Position numbers and translations under genes: made by a program. Positions 24,188 to 35,320 of a DNA stretch of 64,000 nt are shown here, in pieces. The notes below the pieces were generated by a model that made no database searches, was not told the origin of the DNA, and saw only the letters and a list, made by a program, of their open reading frames with translations. How positions within the stretch are numbered: position 1 is the first letter of the stretch; each line of letters opens with the position of its first letter. The stretch lies in assembly GCA_022799315.1 (NCBI GenBank), contig JAAWOE010000001.1:1-64000 (forward strand), given 5' to 3'. The DNA is from Clostridia bacterium (GTDB lineage Bacteria; Bacillota; Clostridia; TANB77; CAG-508).

Positions 24188-24273
24188 GTAAGTAGATACT
24201 TGTATTTTTCTGCAGTTTTATTTAAGGCAGAAAAAATAAACAAATAGTTTCATAAAAGAAAAGGAGAATCATC

Positions 24274-24867
24274 ATGAAGAAAAGAATTACATCAGCAACT
24301 ATTGTACTGGCAGCTCTTTTTGCAATTGTTTGTTTTGCAATTATGAGTACTCCGTGGCGGTTTGTTAGCATTAAAGCTTCCACAGATGTGTCGGCGGAAG
24401 AATTCAAAAGAAAGATGGAAATGTTGGATGAAATTTATGAAACAGACAACTTCTCCAGAAATTCTGAGCAATTTTTCAGCGAAGCACAGGAAAGAGGATA
24501 CAATGAGTATCTGGTTCCCGCCATTATGTGCGTAGAAACAATGGGAGGAAAAAAAGTTAATAAAGAAGAGCATCAATACAATTACTGGAATCTGATAGGG
24601 GCGTATTTTGGAGAAGAAATACCAACTATAACAGGTAACATTAAAAACGCATATCTCGAAACAGTAGATACAACTGAATTAGAAATCGGAGTTAGAATTC
24701 TATACTTCGAAACAGAGGAAGAAGCTGTACATTACATGTTTGATTGCTTGGACAATCATTATGGAGATGTTACAATAGAAAGATTTGCTAAAATCTGGAC
24801 TTCCTATGATTCAGAAGAGTATGCAACTACTGTATACGAGAAGATACAGGAGATTGAAGATTTATAA
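24274..24867 (+). CDS. Secreted or membrane-anchored putative lysozyme/glucosaminidase-like protein (cassette B)
   Basis: Signal peptide MKKRITSATIVLAALFAIVCFAI; core LVPAIMCVETMGGKK...YNYWNLIGAY; shared flanks with 22243 gene. Confidence 0.6.
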   Translation: MKKRITSATIVLAALFAIVCFAIMSTPWRFVSIKASTDVSAEEFKRKMEMLDEIYETDNFSRNSEQFFSEAQERGYNEYLVPAIMCVETMGGKKVNKEEHQYNYWNLIGAYFGEEIPTITGNIKNAYLETVDTTELEIGVRILYFETEEEAVHYMFDCLDNHYGDVTIERFAKIWTSYDSEEYATTVYEKIQEIEDL

Positions 24868-24879
24868 CTGCACTTTCAT

Positions 24880-24903
24880 GGCACTGGGATTCCAGTGCCT
24901 TTG
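24880..24903 (+). terminator. Intrinsic terminator, same as cassette A
   Basis: ggcactgggattccagtgcct. Confidence 0.8.
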
Positions 24904-25002
24904 AAGGTTTTATAAAGGTCTTCTATTTTTTTATCCAATATACCTTGACAGATAAGGTATATTAATATATAATGTTAATAGAATAAAAAGGTAGGTGATA
25001 AT

Positions 25003-25323
25003 ATGTCAATTCGAGCAGACATTATTCGTGGACATACAGAAACAATAATTTTAGCACATTTAATGAAAGGAAATAGTTATGGATATGAAATTAATAAATC
25101 TATAAAAGAAAAAACAGACAATAGATATGAACTAAATGATGCTACATTATATTGTGCTTTTAGAAGATTAGAAGAAGCAGGCTATATTACATCTTTTTGG
25201 GGAGAGGGAAATAGTGGAGCAAGAAGAAGATATTATTCTATTACAAACCAAGGTATAGAATTTTATAAAAAAAGCATAGAGGAATGGAACTTAACAAAAG
25301 AGCTAATTGATAAGTTAATATAG
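25003..25323 (+). CDS. PadR family transcriptional regulator
   Basis: ILAHLMKGNSYGYEINKSI...LYCAFRRLEEAGYITSFW...RRRYYSIT. Confidence 0.88.
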   Translation: MSIRADIIRGHTETIILAHLMKGNSYGYEINKSIKEKTDNRYELNDATLYCAFRRLEEAGYITSFWGEGNSGARRRYYSITNQGIEFYKKSIEEWNLTKELIDKLI

Positions 25324-25338
25324 AAAGGGGAATTAGTT

Positions 25339-25533
25339 ATGCAAAAAAGATTATACAAAATTGAACAAGGAAAGAAAATAGATGGAGTATGTGGAGGAAT
25401 TGCAGAATATTTTGATATTGATCCAACACTTGTGCGTTTAGCTTGGATTTTATTTTCTTGTTGTGGTGGTAGTGGAATACTTGCATATATAATAGCAGCA
25501 ATTGTTATGCCAAGAAAATCAGATGTTGTATGA
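25339..25533 (+). CDS. PspC domain protein
   Basis: KRLYKIEQGKKIDGVCGGIAEYFDIDPTLVRLAWI. Confidence 0.9.
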   Translation: MQKRLYKIEQGKKIDGVCGGIAEYFDIDPTLVRLAWILFSCCGGSGILAYIIAAIVMPRKSDVV

Positions 25534-25554
25534 ATAGAAAGGGGAAATATAAAA

Positions 25555-26211
25555 ATGAATGAAAAAATTAGAAAAGAAGTTAATACTTTATTTGAAAATG
25601 CTCCAAATACTAAAAGAGCAAACGATTTAAAGGATGAGATTATTTCAAATGCTGAGGATAAATATGAGGATTTAATAAAACAAGGTAAAAAAGAAGCAGA
25701 AGCGCTAGAAACTGTTATGAAAGAAATTGGAGATGTAGATGAATTAATAGAAGAATTAAATAAAAGCAATCCAATTCATAAAGAATATAGAGAAGAAGCA
25801 AGAAAAAAGACAGGATTAATTGTTTCCGTTTGTGTAGGACTATACATTTTAAGTGTAATTTCTTGTGTTGTATTAGATGAATTAGGATTACCAGACTTTG
25901 TAACAGCATCAAGTTTTCTTGCTATTGCAGGATTCTCTACATGTATTTTAATATATCACTTTATGACTAAACCTAAATATATAAAATATGAGGATACAAT
26001 GGTAGAAGAATTTAAAGAATGGAAAGGCAAAAAAGATAAAAACAAAGAAATAATAAAAGCTATTGATTCAATACTATGGACATTAACAGTAATTGTTTAT
26101 TTGATTGTTAGCTTCACATTTGGAATATGGTATATTTCTTGGGTTATCTTCTTAATAGCGTCTTTAATAGAAAGTATTATTAAATTACTATTTAAATTAG
26201 GAGAGGAATAA
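25555..26211 (+). CDS. HAAS/DUF1700-like membrane protein
   Basis: N-terminal helical region plus TM segments; operon with PadR, PspC and DUF4097. Confidence 0.65.
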   Translation: MNEKIRKEVNTLFENAPNTKRANDLKDEIISNAEDKYEDLIKQGKKEAEALETVMKEIGDVDELIEELNKSNPIHKEYREEARKKTGLIVSVCVGLYILSVISCVVLDELGLPDFVTASSFLAIAGFSTCILIYHFMTKPKYIKYEDTMVEEFKEWKGKKDKNKEIIKAIDSILWTLTVIVYLIVSFTFGIWYISWVIFLIASLIESIIKLLFKLGEE

Positions 26212-26212
26212 A

Positions 26213-27169
26213 ATGAGAAAAGTAGGAATTATTGTATTAATTATTTTACTAATCATTATGATAGCAGGACTTAGTAAAGTTTTAATGTTTGCAATTAATC
26301 ATAATGATTGGAATTGGTTTATGCATTTTGGAAGTTCAGAAAATGTAAGAAAAGAAGAATATATTAGAAAACAGGAAAAGATTGGGATAAGTGATATTAG
26401 TAAATTAAAGCTTGAGTTTAAAAGCTCAGATTTAAACGTGTTTTTTACAGAAGAAAGCGATATTAGAGTTGTGCAATATTCATATAAAGAATTAAGAGAA
26501 GACCAATTATTTAGAGTAGATAAATCAAGTTCATCTGTAGAAATTTCAGAAAATCGTAAACCACAATTTTTTATATTCTACATAGGATTTATGGAACAAA
26601 TTGCATATGATGTATACATACCAAAAACATACGAAAAAGACTTAGAAATCAAATCAGTATCTGGCGATATTGAAGTAAATGAAAGCTTGAAATTTGAAGA
26701 TTTAACAATTTCTTCTACAAGCGGAGATGTTAAAATGGGAAATGTAGAAGCGCAAAATATTAAAATAGAAACTATATCAGGAGATATTAAATTACAAGAT
26801 ATAAAAAGTGATAACCTAAAATTAAAAGCTGTTTCAGGAGATATTAAGGCTTTATCAGCAATAGGAAATATAGAAGCAAAAACAACATCAGGAGAAATTG
26901 AATTTGGAAAAATAGATGGAAGAATAGATGCTACAAGTGTTTCTGGAAATGTTAAAAGTGAGGATTTTAAAGTAACAAGAGATTCGAAAATAAAGACTAC
27001 ATCAGGAGATGTAAAAATGTATTTAAACGAAGAATCAAATTGTGAGATTGGGACTAAAACTGTATCTGGAAATGTAACACTTCCAAATAGAAGAAATGTA
27101 ATGGGAATGGAGCCATATGTAGAGCTAAACATTGAAACTGTTTCTGGAAATATAAGACTAGAAAAATGA
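26213..27169 (+). CDS. DUF4097-type protein with repetitive SGD/SGN beta-structure
   Basis: Repeated [VTS]SG[DN][IV]K units; N-terminal TM. Confidence 0.8.
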   Translation: MRKVGIIVLIILLIIMIAGLSKVLMFAINHNDWNWFMHFGSSENVRKEEYIRKQEKIGISDISKLKLEFKSSDLNVFFTEESDIRVVQYSYKELREDQLFRVDKSSSSVEISENRKPQFFIFYIGFMEQIAYDVYIPKTYEKDLEIKSVSGDIEVNESLKFEDLTISSTSGDVKMGNVEAQNIKIETISGDIKLQDIKSDNLKLKAVSGDIKALSAIGNIEAKTTSGEIEFGKIDGRIDATSVSGNVKSEDFKVTRDSKIKTTSGDVKMYLNEESNCEIGTKTVSGNVTLPNRRNVMGMEPYVELNIETVSGNIRLEK

Positions 27170-27220
27170 GTCAAAAATTGGTAAAAAATGTTGTTCAATT
27201 TTCATTTATATGATAATATA

Positions 27221-27258
27221 TAAACCGTACTAAACATATAATTATAGTACGGTTTATT
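27221..27258 (+). terminator. Intrinsic terminator
   Basis: aaaccgtactaaacatataattatagtacggttt. Confidence 0.75.
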
Positions 27259-27464
27259 ATATAATAGGAAAGCTATACTTTCCTATTATATAAAATTTAC
27301 ATTGCACAGAGATTTTCAAGAGAAAATTTCGCGCTTGAACAAATTTACGCAAACTCTTTTTATTATTTAAATTCTAAATTATTTATAAATTTTTGCTATA
27401 AATATATTGTGTAGTATATATATTTATATGTTTGCGATTTGTTCTATGATTAGGGGAGTAGAAA

Positions 27465-29273
27465 TTGGAAAAGGTAGAAGAGATTGAAAAACTAGAAGAA
27501 ACTAGTGAAAATTTGAATGAAGTAATAAAAACAAATGATGAAAATAAACAATTAGAAAATGAAGAAAAAGTAGAAGTAGAACAAAGTGAAATAGAAGAAA
27601 ATAAAGTAACAGAAATTGAAGAAATAGAAGAAAAACATGAAACTGAAATTAATGAAGAAACATTAAATGCAGTAATAGGTGAAATGCAAGAAGAGCAATC
27701 AATTGATGGAACTAAAAATAGCGAAAAAAATGACATACTACATAAGTATTCCATATTAATAACTATAATATCAATGCTACTATTTATTGGACTTGCAATA
27801 TTTTCTACAATTTTTGCATTAACAAATAGAAATAGCAATAAAATTGTTTCTGGAATTTCAGTAAAAGGTATTGATGTTTCTGGGTTAACGTATAATGAGG
27901 CATATGAAAAAGTTGCTAAAGTGTATTCAGAAAAAATGAAGCATAATATCACATTAAAACATAATGAATACGAAACATCAATAACACCAGAACAAATAGA
28001 AGCAAAGTTTAAAATACAAGAAGCAATAGATACAGCATATAACTATGGGAGAAGTGGGAAAGTTTTAAAAGATAATTACTCTATTGTATATGCAGGAATT
28101 AGTAAAATAGATATTAACCCAGCATTTAGTTATAACGAAAAAGCTTTATCAGATTTTATAGATTCTACGTCTAATAACCTACCAGATGCAGTAAAACAAA
28201 GTGATTACTACGTAGATGGAGATAAACTAATTATTAATAAAGGTGAAGCTGGATTAGAAGTTAAGAAACAAGAATTAAACAGCAGTATCATAAAAAACAT
28301 TGTAGAAGTGAATAACGAAACACAAGAAATACAAATTCCAACAACTGAAAGAAAACCAGATGAAATTAATCTAGAAAATATTTATACAGAAATACGAAAA
28401 AGTCCACAAGATGCTTATTATACAAAAGAACCATTTGAGGTGCATCCACATGTAGATGGTATTGATTTTAATATTAGTATCGAAGAAGCAAAATCTTTAC
28501 TAAATACTGAGAATCAACAAGTAGTAATACCATTAAAAATAACAAAACCAAATGTGACAACAAATCAAATAGGAACAGAGGCTTTTCCAAATCTACTTGC
28601 TAGTTACTCTACTACATTTTCAACTAAGGCAGCAAATAGAACAACGAATATAAGGCTTGCATCTAACAAAATAAATGGTGTTGTTCTAATGCCAGGAGAG
28701 CAATTTTCATATAATAAAGTGGTTGGAAAAAGAACAGCTCAAGCAGGGTTTAAATCAGCACCAGCATATTCTGGTGGAAAAGTTGTAAATGATATTGGTG
28801 GAGGAATTTGCCAAGTATCATCTACACTATATAATACAGCACTACGAGCAAATTTAGAAATTATTAAAAGGTCAAATCATAGATTTGCAACAGGATATGT
28901 TCCACTAAGTACAGATGCAACAGTTTCTTGGGGAGGACCAGAATTTATATTTAAAAACTCAAGAAAATATCCTATAAAAATTGTATCAAAAGTTAATGGT
29001 GGAAAAATTACAGTAGATATATATGGATGTAAAGAAGAAACAGAATATGAAGTTGTAATAAAATCAGAAACTTTACAAACAATTCCCATGAAAACAGAAT
29101 ATAGAACAAATACATCGCTTCCACAAGGTACCACAAAGACAGTACAAAAAGGACATGGTGGTTATAAATCTAGAGCATACAGAATTTTAAAATTAAATGG
29201 AAAAGTAGTATCAAAACAATTATTATCAACAGATACATATGCACAACTACCAACAATTATTGAAAAGAATTAA
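27465..29273 (+). CDS. VanW family protein with PG-binding 4-like region
   Basis: FSYNKVVGKRTAQAGFKSAPAYSGGKVVNDIGGGICQVSSTLYN; TTG start with SD ggggag. Confidence 0.88.
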   Translation: MEKVEEIEKLEETSENLNEVIKTNDENKQLENEEKVEVEQSEIEENKVTEIEEIEEKHETEINEETLNAVIGEMQEEQSIDGTKNSEKNDILHKYSILITIISMLLFIGLAIFSTIFALTNRNSNKIVSGISVKGIDVSGLTYNEAYEKVAKVYSEKMKHNITLKHNEYETSITPEQIEAKFKIQEAIDTAYNYGRSGKVLKDNYSIVYAGISKIDINPAFSYNEKALSDFIDSTSNNLPDAVKQSDYYVDGDKLIINKGEAGLEVKKQELNSSIIKNIVEVNNETQEIQIPTTERKPDEINLENIYTEIRKSPQDAYYTKEPFEVHPHVDGIDFNISIEEAKSLLNTENQQVVIPLKITKPNVTTNQIGTEAFPNLLASYSTTFSTKAANRTTNIRLASNKINGVVLMPGEQFSYNKVVGKRTAQAGFKSAPAYSGGKVVNDIGGGICQVSSTLYNTALRANLEIIKRSNHRFATGYVPLSTDATVSWGGPEFIFKNSRKYPIKIVSKVNGGKITVDIYGCKEETEYEVVIKSETLQTIPMKTEYRTNTSLPQGTTKTVQKGHGGYKSRAYRILKLNGKVVSKQLLSTDTYAQLPTIIEKN

Positions 29274-29293
29274 TAAAGAAATAGGAGAATAAT

Positions 29294-29989
29294 ATGGATT
29301 GGAATAAAAAAACAGTACAAGAAATATCTTGGAATGGAGAAATATCTAACTACGAGGAGAAATTAAGAATAGCAAACAAAATTGCAAAAAGAGTAAAGGA
29401 TGGAGATGTTATAGGAATTGGTTCTGGTTCTACATCTTTTGTTGCTACAACTGAAATTGCAAAAAGAATGAAAGCGGAAAATCTAAATATAATAGGAATA
29501 CCCACTTCTTATGAAATTAATATGCTATGTAACCAATTAGGAATACCTACAACAAACTTAATGAGCAAAAAGCCAGATTGGAGTTTTGATGGAGCAGACG
29601 AAGTAAATGATAAAAACTGGCTTGTTAAAGGAAGAGGAGGGGCAATGTATAGGGAAAAACTAAACATTGCAAGTTCTGAAGTTTCATATATATTGGTAGA
29701 CAATTCTAAATTTGTAGATAATATTTGTGATAAATTTCCAATACCAGTTGAAACTGTACCAGAAGCCATAAATTATGTAAGGGATGAACTTTTTAAAATG
29801 GGTGCAGAGGATGTTGTACTACGTTTAGCGAAAGGAAAAGATGGACCAGTTATAACAGAACATGGCAATGTAATACTAGATGCAACATTTAGAAATGTTG
29901 ACGAAACTTTAGAAAGAAGATTAAAAGCAGTAGTAGGAGTCGTAGAAACAGGGTTATTTATTGGATATAACGTTATTATTGAAAAATAG
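29294..29989 (+). CDS. rpiA: Ribose-5-phosphate isomerase A
   Basis: GIGSGSTSFVA, SFDGADEV, KGRGGAM. Confidence 0.92.
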   Translation: MDWNKKTVQEISWNGEISNYEEKLRIANKIAKRVKDGDVIGIGSGSTSFVATTEIAKRMKAENLNIIGIPTSYEINMLCNQLGIPTTNLMSKKPDWSFDGADEVNDKNWLVKGRGGAMYREKLNIASSEVSYILVDNSKFVDNICDKFPIPVETVPEAINYVRDELFKMGAEDVVLRLAKGKDGPVITEHGNVILDATFRNVDETLERRLKAVVGVVETGLFIGYNVIIEK

Positions 29990-30007
29990 GAAAAGGATAT
30001 TTAAAGT

Positions 30008-31012
30008 ATGGAAAATGAAAACATAACTAGTCCAGAATTAGAAGGATTAGAAGAAGAAAGATTAGAAAATTCTTTAAGACCCAAAACTTTAAACGAATAC
30101 ATTGGACAAGAAAGAGTAAAAGAAAGCATGAAAATATACATAGAGGCTGCCAAAAAAAGAGGTGAGCCTCTTGACCACGTTTTATTGTATGGACCTCCAG
30201 GACTTGGAAAAACTACTCTTTCTAATATAATTTCAAATGAAATGAATTCTAATATAAAAATAACATCAGGACCAGCAATAGAAAAGCCAGGAGATTTAGC
30301 GGCGATACTTACAAATCTTTCAGAGTGTGATGTGCTATTTATAGATGAAATTCATAGATTGAATAAAAATGTGGAGGAGATTTTATATCCTGCATTAGAA
30401 GATTTTTCATTAGATATCATAATAGGTAAAGGACCAAGTGCAAGATCTATAAGACTAGATTTACCCAAATTTACACTAATTGGTGCAACAACAAAAGCAG
30501 GTTCTTTAACAACACCTTTAAGAGACAGATTTGGAATAGTTTCAAGGTTAGAATTATATACATCAAATGAATTAGAACAAATAGTAACAAGATCTGCAGA
30601 TATATTAGGCGTTACAATAGATAAATTAGCAGCAAATGAAATTGCAAGGCGTTCACGTGGAACACCAAGAATTGCAAATAGAATTTTAAAAAGAGTAAGA
30701 GATTATGCATCAGTTCTTGGAAATGGCGAAGTAACACTTGAGATTGCAAAAATTGCTTTAAACAAATTAGAAATAGATGAAATAGGATTAGATGAAATAG
30801 ATAGAAAAATCCTAGAAACTATTATATTAAAATATAATGGTGGACCAGTAGGTTTAGAAACGCTTGCTGCAACAATTGGAGAGGAAGTAGAAACAATAGA
30901 GGATGTATATGAACCATATTTAATGCAAATTGGTTTTTTATCACGTACACCAAGAGGAAGAATTGCAATGGTAGATGCATATAAGCATTTAGGAATACCT
31001 AAAAACGATTAA
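30008..31012 (+). CDS. ruvB: Holliday junction branch migration ATPase RuvB
   Basis: [32 protein letters not shown]. Confidence 0.96.
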   Translation: MENENITSPELEGLEEERLENSLRPKTLNEYIGQERVKESMKIYIEAAKKRGEPLDHVLLYGPPGLGKTTLSNIISNEMNSNIKITSGPAIEKPGDLAAILTNLSECDVLFIDEIHRLNKNVEEILYPALEDFSLDIIIGKGPSARSIRLDLPKFTLIGATTKAGSLTTPLRDRFGIVSRLELYTSNELEQIVTRSADILGVTIDKLAANEIARRSRGTPRIANRILKRVRDYASVLGNGEVTLEIAKIALNKLEIDEIGLDEIDRKILETIILKYNGGPVGLETLAATIGEEVETIEDVYEPYLMQIGFLSRTPRGRIAMVDAYKHLGIPKND

Positions 31013-31033
31013 CAATGAAGGGAATTAAACAAT

Positions 31034-32884
31034 ATGGGGATTATTTATGGCTTAACAGAACTAATATTATTTATTAGCTTTGTTCTTGTTAAAAAAACAG
31101 ATAAAAAGTTAAATATACTTAGCTTTATTGCAATAACTATAGGAACGTTATTTTGTTACAATACATTTGTATGTTACGTACTAACATTTTTTATAGTGCC
31201 AGTAACATTACTAAATTTATCAATTATAAATTTAGTAATATCAATGGTTTTAATGTTCTTTATAATAAGAAAAAAACAAATACAAACTTATGAAATGCAT
31301 AAAATTGATATCTTATATATTTTACTATTATTAGTCGCAGTTTTAATAGTTTCATATCTAAATTTTGGTTTTCCATTTAATATTAAATATGAAACAGGAG
31401 ATCCATCAGTACATTATTTAACTTCAGATATGTTTTCTGAAAATGATTCTTTACTAATAACAGATAAAGACGAAGTATATGGAAGTTTTGCTCAAAGAAA
31501 AACAGTTTCATATGTTAATTCTGGTCTAATTATGAAATGCTTTAGTGGTGTTATAGATTCTTATTATAATTACAATATATTTATAGTATTTGGAATATTT
31601 GTATTATTTATAACCGCTTGGGCAATGTATACTACAATTTCATCATTTTCAATAGATAAGAAAACAAGATTTTTAGCATTTATATTGAGCTTAATATATA
31701 CAATGGGATACCCATTAAATAGCTTTCTGTTCGGATTTGAATATTTAAGTATGGGAATATTACTGATATGCTTAATATTTGATATTGTACATTATTTTAA
31801 AGTAAAAGAACTAAAAATAGCATACATAGTAATAATTTTTGCATTACTAAATTTTGGGGTATTTAGTGCATATTATATGTTTGTACCATTTTTATACCCA
31901 GCATTATGGCTATACTTTTGTATACATAGTTATGAAAAAGATAAGTCAATATTTACAAAGAAAAATATATTATTACTTGTAACAACTTTATTAATACCAT
32001 TTTTCTTAGGAATTATATATTTTATAATACCTGGGATATATGGAGTTATTATAAATAGTGCTATAGACGCAGAGACATTGTTAAAGTATTCATCAAATTT
32101 AGTTGGACGTGGACTTGCAACATATGGTTACATATACGTAAATCTTTATTCTAATATGATACTACTATTACCAATGGCAATATATTTTATTGTGAAAGAA
32201 TGGAGAGAAAATAAATTTGCCATATTGAATATGATATTTTGTATAGTTTTTATAGAATTAATGTTAGTAGGATTTCTATTTGGAAAAGTATCTATATATT
32301 ATTTAACTAAAAATTACTTTGCGTTATGGTTTATAATGTTTTACTTAAATTATAAAGGATTGGTAGAATTATATAAAAAATACCCAAAAGTTAGCTTTGG
32401 ATTAGTCGGATTTTATAGTGTGTTAATAGTATTAAATTTATTATTTGTACATACTCCTTTAGAAAACAGAGAGCTAAATGAGAACGAAAGACCAACAACA
32501 GTAGTAGAAGTGTTTGGAGCAAATAAAACAATAATAAAAGATAAGAAGACAGATTTATATTTGGGAGAACTAGAAATATTAAAATATTTTGTAGATAATA
32601 TAAGTTATGATAAAAAAACAGAAGTTGTAGGAGATTTAGAACAAGGCTACTGGGCATATACACTAACAGGATATGTAAATAATAAGGATAATGTAATTAC
32701 TGGACATGGACAAAGTGGGCTTACTAAAAAAATGCTACAACTAAGAAGCGGAATAAAAGATGCAGATTATATAATTTATTTTAATAGAACTAATAGATAT
32801 AAGATATTAAAAGATGAAATACATGAACGAGGAACAACAATATTTGAAAACGAATATGGCGGAATAGTAAAATGTAATAACTAG
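31034..32884 (+). CDS. Large multispanning membrane protein (GT-C-like)
   Basis: Many TM segments, ETGDPSVHYL. Confidence 0.55.
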   Translation: MGIIYGLTELILFISFVLVKKTDKKLNILSFIAITIGTLFCYNTFVCYVLTFFIVPVTLLNLSIINLVISMVLMFFIIRKKQIQTYEMHKIDILYILLLLVAVLIVSYLNFGFPFNIKYETGDPSVHYLTSDMFSENDSLLITDKDEVYGSFAQRKTVSYVNSGLIMKCFSGVIDSYYNYNIFIVFGIFVLFITAWAMYTTISSFSIDKKTRFLAFILSLIYTMGYPLNSFLFGFEYLSMGILLICLIFDIVHYFKVKELKIAYIVIIFALLNFGVFSAYYMFVPFLYPALWLYFCIHSYEKDKSIFTKKNILLLVTTLLIPFFLGIIYFIIPGIYGVIINSAIDAETLLKYSSNLVGRGLATYGYIYVNLYSNMILLLPMAIYFIVKEWRENKFAILNMIFCIVFIELMLVGFLFGKVSIYYLTKNYFALWFIMFYLNYKGLVELYKKYPKVSFGLVGFYSVLIVLNLLFVHTPLENRELNENERPTTVVEVFGANKTIIKDKKTDLYLGELEILKYFVDNISYDKKTEVVGDLEQGYWAYTLTGYVNNKDNVITGHGQSGLTKKMLQLRSGIKDADYIIYFNRTNRYKILKDEIHERGTTIFENEYGGIVKCNN

Positions 32885-32898
32885 GAGATGAACTGAAA

Positions 32899-34008
32899 AT
32901 GAAACTATTAATGCATACATGTTGTGCACCATGTAGTGTGTATTGCATAGATGAATTAAGAGAAGAAGGAATTGAACCTACTGTATATTGGTATAATCCC
33001 AATATACACCCATATACAGAATATAAACAAAGAAGAGATACATTAAAAGAATATTCTAAAAGTATTAATGTAAAAGCAATATTTGAAGAAGATTATGGAC
33101 TAAAAGAATTTACTAAAAATGTAATATGTGATTTACAAAATAGATGTAAAAATTATTGCTATAGAGTAAGGTTAGAAAAAACAGCAAAGTTCGCTAAAGA
33201 AAATGGATATGATGCTTTTACAACAACCCTACTTGTAAGCCCATACCAAAACCACGAAGCATTAAAAGAATTAGGAGAAGAACTAGCAAATAAATATGGA
33301 ATAGAATTTGTTTATAGAGATTTTAGAATAGGATTTAGAGAAGGACAACAAAAAGCAAGAGAACTAGGCTTGTATATGCAAAAATATTGTGGATGCATTT
33401 TCTCAGAGGAAGACCGATATGCTAAACAAATTGAGAAGGATAGAAAAGAGGTGTTTAAAATAGATAACAACATATATGTTATTCCAAAGACTAAAAACAC
33501 AGGAATATTAAAATTTTCTAAGTGTAATATAGAAACAAAAGCGTATATAGGAATAAATGGATTAACAAAAGAGAAGACTGAAGGAGATGGGAAAACACCT
33601 ATAGGAGAATTTGAATTAGGAATTATTTTAGGAACACAGGATATAGTGAAAAACAATAATGGGTTACAATATAATAAAATTAATAAAAACATGTATTGGG
33701 TTGATGATTCTAAATCTAAATATTATAACAAGTTAGTGGACATATCAAAAGTAGAAAAAGATTGGGCTTCAGCAGAGCACTTAATAGATTATCCTGTACA
33801 ATATGAATACTTGGTTGAAATAAAAACAAACCCTAAAAATATTCCAGAAGATGGCAGTGCAATATTTTTACACTGTGAAGCAAACAAACCAACTGCTGGA
33901 TGTGTTGCAATAAACAAACAATGTATGAAGGAAGTAATAGAAAACATAGATAAAAATACAAAAATAGTAATATGTAAGGGCTATAATTTATATAACATAA
34001 ATGATTAA
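32899..34008 (+). CDS. queH: Epoxyqueuosine reductase QueH fused to a C-terminal YkuD-like L,D-transpeptidase domain
   Basis: [43 protein letters not shown] (QueH); then [13 protein letters not shown] ... [18 protein letters not shown] (YkuD-type), in one uninterrupted ORF. Confidence 0.82.
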   Translation: MKLLMHTCCAPCSVYCIDELREEGIEPTVYWYNPNIHPYTEYKQRRDTLKEYSKSINVKAIFEEDYGLKEFTKNVICDLQNRCKNYCYRVRLEKTAKFAKENGYDAFTTTLLVSPYQNHEALKELGEELANKYGIEFVYRDFRIGFREGQQKARELGLYMQKYCGCIFSEEDRYAKQIEKDRKEVFKIDNNIYVIPKTKNTGILKFSKCNIETKAYIGINGLTKEKTEGDGKTPIGEFELGIILGTQDIVKNNNGLQYNKINKNMYWVDDSKSKYYNKLVDISKVEKDWASAEHLIDYPVQYEYLVEIKTNPKNIPEDGSAIFLHCEANKPTAGCVAINKQCMKEVIENIDKNTKIVICKGYNLYNIND

Positions 34009-34031
34009 AATTAAAAGAAAGGGTGATGGGC

Positions 34032-35264
34032 ATGATAACAATTAATGAAAACTATTTGAAATTGCAAGATAGCTATTTATTTTCAACAATAGCAAAAAAA
34101 GTGGAGGAATTTAGCAAAAATAACCTAGACAAAAAAATAATTAAACTAGGTATAGGAGATGTAACTATGCCAATAGCACCAGCGGTAATTGATGCAATTC
34201 ATACAGCAGCAAATGAAATGATGCATAAAGAAACATTTAGAGGATATGGACCAGAGCAGGGCTATGCCTTTTTAAGAGAAAAGATAGCAGAATGTGATTA
34301 CAAAAAAAGAGGAATAGATATACAAGTAGATGAAATATTTGTATCTGATGGAGCAAAATGTGATACAGGAAACATTGGAGAAATATTTGGGACAGATAAT
34401 GTTGTAGCAATTACAGATCCAGTATACCCAGTATATCTAGATACAAACATAATGGCAGGAAGAGCCGGAGAATACAATGATAAAGAAGAACAATATGAAA
34501 ATATAGTTTATTTACCAGCTACTGCAGAAAATAATTTTGTTCCAGAATTACCAAATAAAAAAGTAGATATGATTTATTTATGCTTACCAAATAACCCAAC
34601 AGGAACAGTGCTAACAAAAGACCAACTTGCAAAATGGGTTGAATATGCAAAAGTCAATAAAGCAATTATTTTATTTGATTCAGCATATGAAGTATTTATT
34701 AGTGAAGAAAATGTGCCACATAGCATTTATGAAATTGAAGGAGCAAAAGAAGTTGCAATAGAGTTTAGAAGCCTTTCTAAAACAGCAGGTTTTACAGGCG
34801 TTAGATGTGCATATACAGTAGTTCCAAAAGAATTAAAAGCATATACAAAAGAAGGTAAAGAAGTAGAGGTAAACAAGCTTTGGAATAGACGTCAATGTAC
34901 AAAATTTAATGGAGTACCATACATAACACAAAGGGCTGCAGAAGCTGTATATTCAGAAGAAGGACAAAAACAAATAAAAGAAAATATAAATTACTATATG
35001 GAAAATGCAAGAATTATCTTGGAAGGATTAAATGAAGCAGGATTTGAAGTATACGGAGGAAAAAATGCACCATATATTTGGTTAAAGGTTCCAGCAGGAT
35101 ATACTTCATGGGAATTCTTTGATTACCTATTAGAAAAAGCAAATGTAGTAGGAACACCAGGAGTTGGCTTTGGGAAATGTGGAGAAGGTTACTTTAGATT
35201 AACAGCATTTGGAAGTAAAGAAAACACAATTGAAGCTATTGAAAGAATTAAAAAATTAGTTTAA
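34032..35264 (+). CDS. dapL: LL-diaminopimelate aminotransferase
   Basis: [43 protein letters not shown] at 34032 preferred. Confidence 0.92.
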   Translation: MITINENYLKLQDSYLFSTIAKKVEEFSKNNLDKKIIKLGIGDVTMPIAPAVIDAIHTAANEMMHKETFRGYGPEQGYAFLREKIAECDYKKRGIDIQVDEIFVSDGAKCDTGNIGEIFGTDNVVAITDPVYPVYLDTNIMAGRAGEYNDKEEQYENIVYLPATAENNFVPELPNKKVDMIYLCLPNNPTGTVLTKDQLAKWVEYAKVNKAIILFDSAYEVFISEENVPHSIYEIEGAKEVAIEFRSLSKTAGFTGVRCAYTVVPKELKAYTKEGKEVEVNKLWNRRQCTKFNGVPYITQRAAEAVYSEEGQKQIKENINYYMENARIILEGLNEAGFEVYGGKNAPYIWLKVPAGYTSWEFFDYLLEKANVVGTPGVGFGKCGEGYFRLTAFGSKENTIEAIERIKKLV

Positions 35265-35320
35265 AAAGGTAATAAGTATTATGAATAAAGAAGTAAGAGA
35301 ATTAAATTATAGGAGAAAGT

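Noticed and set aside
25003-27169. PadR-PspC-HAAS-DUF4097 cluster as a novel system
   Set aside because: This gene arrangement is a familiar envelope-stress type operon in Firmicutes; nothing unusual seen
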